A DNA stretch of 64,000 nt from Plecoglossus altivelis (taxonomy: Eukaryota; Chordata; Actinopteri; Osmeriformes; Plecoglossidae), in the NCBI GenBank assembly GCA_036571765.1, contig BROE01000016.1, positions 10,849,393 through 10,913,392 on the forward strand. The letters are read 5' to 3'. The position numbers and the translations under genes are program-made. Shown here piece after piece: positions 51,469-61,784 of this stretch. Under the pieces are notes generated by a model. The model worked only from the letters and a program-made list of their open reading frames with translations, was not told the origin of the DNA and made no database searches. Position 1 is the stretch's first letter. Each line of letters begins with the position of its first letter.

Positions 51469-51945
51469 TCTCTCGCTCCCCTTTCTCTCTGTCCCCTCTC
51501 TCTGCCCTTTCTCTCTGCCCTCTCTCTACCCTCTCTCTCTCTCTCTCTCTGCCCTCTCTCTCTCTCTCTCTGTCCTCTCTCTCTGCCCTCTCTCTGCCCT
51601 CTCTCTCTCTGTCCTCTCTCTCTCTGTCCTCTCTCTCTGTCCTCTCTCTCTCTCTGCCCTCTCTCTACCCTCTCTCTCTCTGCCCTCTCTCTCTGCCCTC
51701 TCTCTACCCTCTCTCTACCCTCTCTCTCTCTGCCCTCTCTCTGCCCTCTCTCTACCCTCTCTCTCTGCCCTCTCTCTGCCCTCTCTCTCTACCCTCTCTC
51801 TCTGCCCTCTTTCGGCCCTCTCTCTCTGCCCTCTCTCTACCCTCTCTCTCTAATCTCTCTCTTTCTGCCATGTCTCTCTGCCCTTTCTCTGCCCTCTCTC
51901 GGCCCTATCTCTCTGCCCTCTCTCGGCCCTCTTTCTGCTTTCTGC
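51469..51945. repeat. long pyrimidine minisatellite, CTCTCTCTGCCCTCTC-type units
   Basis: About 475 bp made almost entirely of C and T on the plus strand, built from CTCTCTGCC, CTCTCTACC and CTCTCTGTC units in irregular order. Open frames of 160-196 codons run through it only because the repeat lacks stops; they encode Ser/Leu/Pro repeats and are not genes. Confidence 0.95.
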
Positions 51946-54900
51946 GACTAGGCTGCTAGAAGGAGGCTAATCGTAATCACACAGCTTATACAGAGACTTT
52001 GTTTGCAGTGTTTTCAAATGAATCGTTTATCATTTTATGTGACCATCTTTGAGGACCTTTATCTGGTTAAATCTTCATCTGGTCATTTTGGTTGCTTGGC
52101 CATATACGCGTGCACGTGCTTATGAAATGTGACGCAGCCGGCGTCTATAGAGGATGACCCACATAAGTTTATCATGATCCTATGTCAAAATGGGTGAGAC
52201 TTCTGCATGGGTATCCATCCTTTGTGCTCCCTTCTCATGTCTTATTTTTTGAAGTCAGGTGATGACTAGGAAGGCTATAAGTGACCTCTCTTCCTGACTC
52301 GGCACGTGGCAAACCTCCTGCTCTATGTTAGAGAGACGGCTTGTACAGTAGGCGCTAACTTTTCAAATGTCATTCCGATGTAGGGAGAAAATCAGACAAT
52401 AACACTTCTGAAGCACTCGAGCTTGGTCTTTTTGTCCCTGTCAAACTACAGTGTGAGTCACGTAGACACTCTGGGATGGAACAGTTGGTGGCGGTGCTGC
52501 CAGTGTTGCCTCAGGCAGTGCCACGTGGCACGCCAGACTGGCAGCTCCAGGAGGTCCCAAGGCAGAGGAAAGAGCATGTTAGTGTGTTTGACACGCCTCC
52601 TTAACGTGATACATTCACATTTGATTCATGTCGCGGCAGCTTTCATCCGAAGCCACGTATAAATACAGCATTCTGAAATTAAAGCAGATAATCAAGGGAT
52701 CAGAAGACTTTTGGCAGTAAGAATTAATTGTCACACTTGCATGTTCCTGAGGCATTGTTAAATATGCTTCAGCCGTGTCACAAAGAACATTCGCTGTAAC
52801 CAAATGTCACGATATCAAAACAATATAATAAGGTGGCAATACTGTAACACAATCTTAAAGTAATCTTAAAATTCTCTTTAAATCCAGGTTTAAGACGAAA
52901 TAATTTCAGACTCATTCCTTTAGTAGTACAGATTAAGATCTATTACGATCACAAAGGTTTCTGGTGTTCTGTAGGAGTCGGTGGCCTGTCACACACAAGT
53001 ACCAGAAAGCACCTTTCAGCAAGTTTAAAAAGGGAGAGCGAAACAGCATGTTATCAAGCCTGAGGGAAACATTAACTTGAGTTCTGACTTGGTTATCATC
53101 TAGTACTTTCTAAACCTCACAAGAAAGATATGGTGCATGTTTACTAAACACAGATAGCAGTGAATCAGTTGCAGACTAATGTAAACTCAGTGTCGTTTAT
53201 CAGCAAAAAGATTCAAAAGACGGCAATGTGTTTATGCATCACAGTTTACCAGCTAGCAAGAGGATGAAATGAGGGTGGATGATGTGTTATCAGAACTGAG
53301 TGGAGACAGAATTTATGGGAAATGAGAGGAAGTGGTTTCACGACATTGCAGGCACGCCTTAATGTTGTGCTCTGAGTGGACGACTTTAGTGTGAAAAACA
53401 GTATGCTGTTTTTTTCTTGTTTGTCATTGCACTTGAGGTTTTGGCAGAGTGCCTTTCAAATATCCTGTTCCTCAGTGACGATTTAGACACAATTTAGTCA
53501 CAGTCGTTTTTAACAGAAAAGACCATTTCTGCAGCGACTAAATTGTGATGATACTTGAGAGATGTTCAAACTTCTCTAGCTTCTGATCTCTTGGGTATCA
53601 ATACAGCGTTAGCCAGTGTGTCTCTTCACATATAATGATCAGGTTCAGTGTATATCATTCTGACCCTTATTCTAGACAGAGTCACACTGCATCTTAGTGT
53701 TTCATCCATGAGAAAATACCAGAAGCTGCCCTTTGACATTGTCTGCTCAGCACCCACCCTTTCCGATGCTCATCACACCACTTCAAGGCACCAGGATCTT
53801 CTCTCTACTTGCATCAAGCCACTCTAATGATCTTTTCTCTCGGATTTGTTAAGTAAATTCCACTTAGTGGGAAAAGCATTGCATATTGGTAGATTTCACA
53901 CCACGCTGGCTGAAGGTTACATGTGATTTCTGTTGCTCACTGACCTGAACTTTCACATTTTGTGTCTTGTTTTATATTAACGTGCCATCTGTCTGGAAGG
54001 AGCGCATGCACACACACAAGCACACGCACATACGCAAACACGCACACACACACACACACACAACCACGAACAGCTCTGATTGATTCATTATTTTATCACC
54101 AAGAGCAAAAAGAAGACGCAAATCTGAGAAAGTTAATAGAAAAGATGATCACTTTGCTCTGTGAAGATTGATTGCCTTACCTTTAGGCGATTGTCCCGGC
54201 GCTTTGTCATATTGGCTTGTGTAGAATACCAAAAATATCGTTGTGTAATGAGAATCTCCAGACAAAAGCATTGTGTTAAATCTGGCTTTGGTCAACTCCA
54301 TTAATGGAGGCAGGAGATTAGGTTCTTGTAGTGTGCTACGTCTTTTCAGTGACCATACTAAGAAACTACAGGGGCTGAGCAAGCTGAGGAGGATGAAATG
54401 AAAACCATTTGCACTTGACACACACCCCCAGAGTTGTGCATCCACCCAGCCAAAACAGCGCACGTCCACTCCAACATTCCAAATGTCCACGCACACTCTC
54501 TACTTGGAGGTTGTGGAATATGGAAGTAAAGGAAGGGATCTTAAAGAACACGTGTCTTTCCAGACTGGGGCCTTCACATCTGTATGCACACAGACATACT
54601 CTCACACCCACTTCCGTCCTTGTTGGCATTGTGTTTGCTGTGTCTGTAGGCAGTCGCAGGATCTCCACAGTGACAGCCGTCCTCCAGAAAGCCCTCCAGA
54701 AAGACCTCTTAATCTGCGCTGAATTCCATGCTGTGGTTTTCTCTCCTCTGGCGGACTCTGTGGGGTTTGGACTTAAGGGGTATCTGATGCAGCTCTTATC
54801 AGCATGACCATGCATGAGGGATTAACAAAGAATAAATCCCATCCCATCACAACCTATCAGGTGATATGTGTGTGGTAGATACCTCTATGGGCCATGGTCA

Positions 54901-57323
54901 GAATGTATTGTTTGTTGATACATGTGTGTGTTTGCTCTGTGTGAGCGTGTTCAGTTGTTTATACTTGCAGGTTAGGGCGGCCAAAGTAGCCAACCTGAGA
55001 CCTGACAGAGAGAGACTGGGCGTTCGAGGTTTCTCTCTGTTCTCTTGGCTGAGACAGCCCTCAGAGAAAGCTGGTGATACTACAGCTAATTCACCAGCTG
55101 TCCTCTTCTGTCCGTCTCCAAACACCCCATGCTGAACACAAATATTGATTGATGGATCTATCCCACATTTGCTCATTTGCCAATGAGCATGGCTAAAAAG
55201 AAAGGCTTTTTGCATGAATCATCTTGAAAGGGTGCCGTTTCCTGCGTTTTTTTCTAAGTCCTCTTTCTCTCTACCAGTGAATTCTCAGTAATGGTTAGCC
55301 ACAAGCCTGTGTGTCTATTTTAGAGAAATGTGTTATGCTCAACTTATCTCTCAAAGGTCTTTGTTAACTGCTGGCCTGCCCCTTGCTCATCACAATTTGA
55401 GTAAAGGAAGTAGCTTGTATTCTCATTATTTTGATACTCAGTGTCAGAACAGCCTTTACATAGTCATAATCCTAACCTAATCCTATCCTGGCTCACCCCA
55501 ATCTCGCTAAACCTGGACATGTCCCCACTTCATCTCTCTTTATCTTCCTCTCTTTTTGTCTCTCCCTCTCTTTTTGTAGCTACCTCTCTTCTCCGTGTCC
55601 CTCTCTTTCTCTCTCTCCCTCTCTCCCTTTCCTCCCTCCACTATCATGCTCCCCTACCTCTGTGATCATGATGTAAGGCTGCTGTAACTATGGAACACAC
55701 ATCACAGGCATTTCAAAGTTGAGCCTCACATAACCACTTTCCAGACAGCATATTACTACTACTGCTATCACACACAGGGATGGGAAAATGGACTTGAGTT
55801 AAGTAACATCCCCTTGTCTGTATTCACCTCGTTACTGGGGTGTCTGTTACTATGACTGCACCCTACTTGTGGCTATTATGAAGGCCTCTGAGGGCTCGTC
55901 ACAGTACCTTTGTGGAATGTGTCTGAGAAGAAGGCCATCTTCCTATTGCTCACCACTTAGCTCAAGAATAAGCCCCACTGATAAGGAACTGTGGCGGTGC
56001 AGCCAGCTTGTTGTCCTCCACCACCTTGCCAACACATTCCATTTGCCAAGCTCATGCTGGCTATGTGTGTTCAACACATAGCCCAATATGAAGCAGGCTA
56101 ACACATGCATGCACTCGTGTGTGGACACACAAACCCACCAATTATATTTCCAGTTTTAGAATGCAGACTGAATCCCTTTTCTCACTGCAACACATCGTCT
56201 TCTGTTTAAAGGAAGTGACTTTTGTTTTTTCACTCACCCCTCATTTCATCACTGTCAATCACTCTCCCTGTCCTTCTCCCTATGTTTGCCTCTACTGACT
56301 TCAATGGGCTCTGGGCTCTGATGTTGACTCTCACACAACAGCAAGCACAACTCCCATCCCTTCCCATGCGATAACTTCAGGGTTCAACTGTTGGCCACCT
56401 TGAGAGCATTCATGAAGAATGAGACGTATCACATTAGTTTGATCAGCCATTTACAGTCAGTGCCTCCCTAAACTGAGCCAAGTTTGTCTGTGGCATGTTT
56501 AGTCAACCATGCGGGCAGGCGATGGGGCTCTGCCCATGGGGCTCCGCTGTCCCATGCATCGATGGCTGGCAGAGTGATGACAGGAGGCTGCCGACAGTTA
56601 TTTTTACACGGTGTGTTGTGTGGCAGTGAGAGGAGATAATTGGTAGCACTGCGTCTGATTAATCCTCTGTGTCCTGGATGGTGAGAGAGCAGCACCCATG
56701 GGCCACGCTCTGGGTGGGACACTGTCACACACACCCGCACACATACACACACACACAAACACACACAAACACACAGAAAAACACGTCCACACACCGAAAC
56801 CCTCGCTGCTCCACCAATTATCACCGTTCGGTTTACACCTGTCCTAATTCTGACACAAAACGCACGCACACTGACACAAATCCTGACACATGGCACACAC
56901 GCACACACCACACTCCGACACACACCGCCATCCAATCTGTACCGTTTCAAAATGCCTTAGTCCTCCTGGTGTATGAACTGTAAGGTGTCCAAGGTTGTGT
57001 CTCTCATTAAGATGTCCATGTCAGATCTGTCTGGCTTGTCAGTAAATCCTGCCGGCTCCCCAAGGACCGTCTCCAGCTAACTACACCCCTGGGAGCCCGG
57101 CTGATAGAACGTCCCCAATTATAATCAATCTCAGGCGATGGACTGTTGACAACACCCCAGGCTCATTGCACTGTGAACACTGGCCTTTAACGAGAATATT
57201 AAAACTGTCTGCCCTTTGACCTCCATGAATAACCAGAGTAAAGCTTCAGTTTAAACTAGGCAGTTTGAATGAAAGGCTCTCAAGGATGATGAATGATTTT
57301 GTCTGACGTCTACCTGCTTCCAC

Positions 57324-57440
57324 ACTGACTGACTGACTGACTGACTGACTGACTGACTGACTGACTGACTCACTGACTCACTGACTCACGGACTGACTGA
57401 CTGACTCACTCACTCACTCACTCACTCACTCATTCACTCG
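57324..57440. repeat. (GACT)n microsatellite passing into (CACT)n
   Basis: About ten GACT units pass through mixed GACT/CACT units to a run of CACT, about 115 bp in all. Confidence 0.95.
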
Positions 57441-57608
57441 GTCAGTCACTTGACCTGACACCGTGCTGCAGTATTAGCAACTCTTCGGAGAGCATGCGGG
57501 GTTGTTTTTGAGGTGAGGCAGGGATCCTTGTTAGAGCTTGTCTGCTCCGACATCCCTCTTGGTCAGATGCAGCCCTAGTTGGCTCATTAAAGGAGCTCAG
57601 CTCAGAGA

Positions 57609-57730
57609 TGCTAATCAGGACGCTCGGAGAATGCCACCCATCCAAAAAAGACATTACGTGCTGTATGGCTTAAGGCTGAGCTGTTATACTGATATTGCGC
57701 ACTGCATGCTGTTAGCAGTCATTCGTTTGT
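57609..57730 (+). repeat. local duplication B, copy 1
   Basis: Begins TGCTAATCAGGA and matches 59398-59523, which begins with the same 12 bases. Shared internal words include CCCATCCA, GCTGTATGGCTT, GGCTGAGCTG and GATATTGC. Both copies run into a GT-rich end. Confidence 0.8.
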
Positions 57731-58601
57731 GTGTGTGTGTGTGTCTGAGGCACATTTCTTTTATAAAACCTTTCCGATGCCTGGTTTCCATTGAGTTTCA
57801 AAAAGTTCCAGGTGGAGTGAGATTCTAGTGCGACGGCAGAACCGCAGAGAAGACGCCATGAACCTTGAGATGCCCTCTACCGCACAGCAAAAAACACAAC
57901 TTAACAGAGGTCTGGATCACATTGTTTCAAGTGTTGTCTAAAGTTATCGTTTTGAAGTCTTTTGGAGTTATGTTTGGAAGTGTATCATTTTAAGTTTGAT
58001 CGTCAGCGTATCATTTGAAGAGCGTCAGACAGATATTAACTTCATCATTTCAATTCACCGAATAACTATTCTCCGAATAGCTACCTGGCTCATGTGGTAT
58101 TATCTCATCATGCCTTGTAATTACCGTCCATCCAACAAGTGTCAGAAAACCACACTGTATCATCATGTAATGGTTGATAAAAACATGTGTTTGCCTTCTG
58201 TTTGGCAACTGCAGAAAGGATGCCACCTCTGCTGGCACACAGCAGGTCATGGCTGTATTGTTGAATTGATGTAGTACAACACAGACATACATAGGACATT
58301 TAGTCAAATATGTTGTCTAATGAACTCACCCAATGCTGCTGTTTTGCGTGTCTTTGATGATACACTTCACCGTGTACACTGCAAATAGGCAACGAATACC
58401 TCAAACTATCATCAGAAGAAGAGCAAAGCTGTTGTAGAAGAATGACTAATCAGATGTTCTATTCCTTTGTTAACCAAGTCCACCCACTAACTTCACCCAA
58501 CCCTATCCAGTCAGCCATGCAGCCAGTCTGTAGGTGCAGGTTAAATGTAGCTGTGCCCTACAGTAGTGTCAGTGGATTCTGGCAGGGTGGGAAGAGGAGC
58601 A

Positions 58602-58603
<2 letters not shown>

Positions 58604-58665
<62 letters not shown>

Positions 58666-58712
58666 CGAGCGGGTGGGCCTGCGGGCAGGCCTGCGGGCAG
58701 GCAGGCAGGCAG
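58604..58712. repeat. (GGCA)n microsatellite
   Basis: About 17 perfect GGCA units are followed by a degenerate part with GCGGGCAGGCCT repeats, then more GGCA. Confidence 0.95.
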
Positions 58713-59397
58713 TGTAATTATTATATGTCACTACATGTCTATCTGCCTAGTATGAAGCAATTTCATAATTCCCAAGAAGAGAATTGATGATGTAATTTGA
58801 TTTTGGGACTTTCCACAATTCATAGATTTCTAAGAAAGATTGATCCTACATTGATCATCTACAGACATCATGCAGAATGACTGGTTCAGGATGGAAATCT
58901 GGCTAAAAATGCCTCTCTCCACAGACCTGAAGACCAACATATGCATCCCGACCTTTCCTCTATTTGCTGTTAAACCTGGAGAGAGTCGGAGCTTCTCTTG
59001 ATTGCTCGTCGATGGCAGGTTTTGGATGGCAGGCTATATCTGTTTGATACACTTCACTGAGGGGCTCTGACAGCCTTTTACTGTACGCCTGGACTTTAAA
59101 TTCTAAAATATTCTGCCACGTTGATGTTGTTTTGACGAGAAACACCATTAAAACAATCAAATGCATCATACGAACCTTTATGGCACTTACAGTGTACGTA
59201 AATGGAGCCATATGACGTCAATGTTTCTGATGCGGAAGTATTCTGAGGGGAAAGTCTTGATCTCAGTGGATCACTGATGTGACACCTCTCCTCATTGATC
59301 TGGAGGTGTGCTACCTTGTGAAATAGAAGAGGCATGCAGCACGAGTAGTGTGCCGCCAAGTGTTTGTGTGTGCGCGTGTGTTTGTGTGCGGTAGACA

Positions 59398-59523
59398 TGC
59401 TAATCAGGATTCTTCAAAACTGCAACCCATCCAGGAAGAAATGACAAGCTGTATGGCTTTCGGCTGAGCTGCTGTGAGACAGATATTGCCCTCTGCATGT
59501 TGTCGTCTACTATTGGTTTGTCA
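59398..59523 (+). repeat. local duplication B, copy 2
   Basis: Same orientation as copy 1 and about 1.8 kb downstream, with roughly 70 percent agreement by eye. It is followed by a GT/GA-rich stretch. Confidence 0.8.
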
Positions 59524-59573
59524 GTGCATGTGTGTCTGCATGTGGGTGTGTGTGTGAAGGAGAGAGATTGAGG

Positions 59574-59574
<1 letters not shown>

Positions 59575-59612
<38 letters not shown>

Positions 59613-59640
59613 AGAGAGAGAGAGAGAGAGACGGAGAGGA
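59575..59640. repeat. (GA)n microsatellite
   Basis: Two GA blocks separated by a short A-rich interruption. Confidence 0.95.
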
Positions 59641-60299
59641 TGGAGGACTTTGGCTTTGATGTGAGTGGTATCACCCACAGGCTGTTTAAGTCTCTTCTTC
59701 TGAGGCCAAGAGTGGCTGAACACGAGCCATGAGAAGAGACTGTGAGCAACCATCCTGTCTTCAGAGGGCTTTTTACAAGTCACCAACATCCACTCAAAAG
59801 TCAGTCCTGATTTTACCAACAATAATAATATGAAATGTGTTGCTATTGTTGCAGTGTGTTTCGACAAGCTTATTACTGATGCCAAGTTTAGATCTAATAT
59901 GCTTTAAATCCAACAGTTGTGTTAAGATGATTTGTCAATGAATTATACATATGTGAATGTATAGTGTTCTTGAATGAAATACAAAAACCTGTAATTTTGT
60001 CCATACCACTATTTTATACTTTGTAAACATCTGAAGTTCGCTTCATTATCATAAATGGATCAGTGTTTTTTAAATGAACCAACAATTCAATCAGCAGAAA
60101 CATGCGGGTTAACAGCACTTTTAACTGTATCACTTTAAACCCACATCTCCAGAATGGGGACTGCAGAGTTCTGTTCCACAGAAAGCTGTATGACTCTCAG
60201 GCGTGGCAAAGGAATTTCGTCTTGACGGTTAGAAACCATTGTTTTGAGCCATGACAATGATTATAAAATGGATAATGCAAGGTAAAGCATGTTGTGTGT

Positions 60300-60305
60300 T
60301 TTATT
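60300..60305 (-). terminator. oxer1: candidate poly(A) signal of the oxer1-like gene
   Basis: TTTATT on the plus strand, AATAAA on minus, about 390 bases after the stop codon. Confidence 0.5.
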
Positions 60306-60693
60306 CATGTATATTCAATATGAAATTTAAATTCAAATTGACATCAAAAACAATCTCAAAGCACGCAACATAAAAAATAAAAAGGTTCAACGATCATAAG
60401 ATACACGATACAAAGCAAAGTATAAAACGTTGTTAATTAAGGAACTTCTCAATATACTCTGTCTGAAAAGAATGTGGATTCAATTCAATAAAACTCTTGC
60501 TAGCAAGATTCGCAGGCATTTCATAACAGTTTGATATTCCACAAAACGACAAAAGACTTTTGAACACAGCTGCGGTAGCACAAACCTGTCCACGTCAAAG
60601 CAAAAAACAACAACAGTCCCATCCATATACAGTCTCCCAGTTAGTCCTGTTCCAATGGATTCCCAGTCTGTTGTCTCTGCTCCTACGTTCCCC

Positions 60694-61689
60694 TCACCCA
60701 TCGCTGGTCATGCTGCCTCGTCGGCTCAGCCTCATCTCCACCAGGCCAAGTCGGTTGATGGAACTCTTCAGGCTGTTGCGGAACATGGAGCTTGAGAAGC
60801 AGTAAATGATAGGGTCCAGAGCACTATTCATGTAGGTGAACCCAATGGACAGGCTGAAAAGCTGACCAAACAAATGTTTGGTTGCACAGCTATTGAAGCG
60901 GTATTTCTTTAAAATGATCCCCGCCAGTCCGATGGCGATTCCCGGCATGAAGCAGGTGACGAATACGAGAACTATCACGAGCACGACGCGCACGGCCCTT
61001 CGCACTTTCTGCTCCCGGTCCATCTGCCGTTGGCGGAGGATGCAGGCAATCCTCACCGAGCAGAAAAGCAGGAGCAGCAGAGGCAGGAAGAACTCCCCCA
61101 TGAACACCATGTAGTGGAGCTGAATCGCTGGAGGGGTAACCTTGTAGTCGTTGAAGCTCCGACACAGGAATGTGCCTTTGTGCTCCTGGAGCATGTTAGT
61201 GGCCAGCAGTGGGATTCTGAGGGAGATCACAATCATCCAGATCATCGCCGCCACCCACTTTGCCTGAAGCGTTGTCATATGGTTGATGCGGTGGTGTGGA
61301 TGAACCACCTTAAAGTAGCGATCCATCGCTACGGCCGTCATGAAGCCGATGCTACTTGAGCGGTTCACAGCTAGCATGAAGAGGTTGATGCGACACCAGG
61401 CGCCACCAAAGGCCCAGTTTTCCCCACGCATAAGGTTGTCGATGCGGAAAGGCACACTGACGAGAAGCAGAAAGTCAGCCAGGACGAGGTTGAACAGGAA
61501 CAGTGTGTTGGGCCTCCAGACCTTCAGACGGCAGCTGAAGATCCACAAAGCTATTACATTGCCAGGCAGGCCCACTAGAATCTCTATGATCAGTATTGGA
61601 GGCAGAACCTTCACTACCAAGCCCTGGTTGCTAATACAGGATGAGGATGTGTTGAGTGCTGGCGTTGAGTTATCTATCCCAGCAGCCAT
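60694..61689 (-). CDS. oxer1: class A GPCR, oxoeicosanoid receptor 1 / hydroxycarboxylic acid receptor-like, 331 aa
   Basis: Single-exon gene. The frame is open six codons further upstream, but that first codon is GTG; the ATG at 61689-61687 has A at -3 and G at +4, so I start there. The N-terminus has glycosylation sites at Asn7 and Asn13. Seven membrane segments follow: TM1 begins at about residue 28 (LPPILIIEILVGLPGNV), Asp123-Arg-Tyr lies after TM3, TM6 has VTCFMPG, and TM7 ends DPIIY at 292-296. Cys99 and Cys176 can form the TM3-loop 2 bridge. Arg110 in LAVNRSSS matches the carboxylate-binding arginine known from HCAR2 TM3. Family members couple to Gi and sense 5-oxo-ETE (OXER1) or hydroxy acids (HCAR). 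Sequence alone leaves both open; position beyond kcng3 on the same strand favours oxer1. The basic tail ends RRGSMTSDG. Confidence 0.85.
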   Translation of the reverse strand: MAAGIDNSTPALNTSSSCISNQGLVVKVLPPILIIEILVGLPGNVIALWIFSCRLKVWRPNTLFLFNLVLADFLLLVSVPFRIDNLMRGENWAFGGAWCRINLFMLAVNRSSSIGFMTAVAMDRYFKVVHPHHRINHMTTLQAKWVAAMIWMIVISLRIPLLATNMLQEHKGTFLCRSFNDYKVTPPAIQLHYMVFMGEFFLPLLLLLFCSVRIACILRQRQMDREQKVRRAVRVVLVIVLVFVTCFMPGIAIGLAGIILKKYRFNSCATKHLFGQLFSLSIGFTYMNSALDPIIYCFSSSMFRNSLKSSINRLGLVEMRLSRRGSMTSDG

Positions 61690-61776
61690 TATAGCCGTTT
61701 CAGCCACAGTGTGATCCAGTTCTGTACTCGGGCTGTCCGAGAACGGATGTCTTCTCTTGCACTGTCCACCTCCTCC

Positions 61777-61784
61777 TTTTTATA
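61777..61784 (-). promoter_or_regulatory. oxer1: TATA box of the oxer1-like gene
   Basis: The minus strand reads TATAAAAA, about 88 bases upstream of the chosen ATG. This fits a short leader and an intronless transcription unit. Confidence 0.5.

Larger units (their letters stand above)
46268..60299. other. gene-free interval between kcng3 and the oxer1-like gene
   Basis: About 14 kb with no recognised exon. In human, MTA3 lies here on the opposite strand to KCNG3, but I saw no BAH, ELM2, SANT or GATA-finger exon. It contains many microsatellites, two pairs of local duplications (49225-49336 with 50140-50249, and 57609-57730 with 59398-59523), a large pyrimidine tract (51469-51945), and unique stretches (about 56440-56700 and 57000-57250) that could be conserved non-coding DNA. 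Confidence 0.55.

Noticed and set aside
51369..51959. Long open frames of 196 and 162 codons
   Set aside because: They translate the CTCTCTGCC pyrimidine repeat into Ser/Leu/Pro strings in two frames at once; this is a repeat artefact.
54366..54815. 149-codon minus and 132-codon plus frames
   Set aside because: Mutually antisense, no domain, and no conserved motif or splice-supported partner.
56468..56950. 160-codon minus frame rich in Cys and Val
   Set aside because: It crosses CA/GT microsatellites, which produce the Cys-Val repeats.
58566..58787. Gly-Arg-Gln-Ala repeat peptide
   Set aside because: Translation of the GGCA microsatellite.
59400..59885. 161-codon minus frame
   Set aside because: Its centre is GA-repeat Ser/Leu translation, and its end falls in duplication B.
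61030..61714. Plus-strand frames over the GPCR
   Set aside because: Antisense shadows of the oxer1-like coding sequence.
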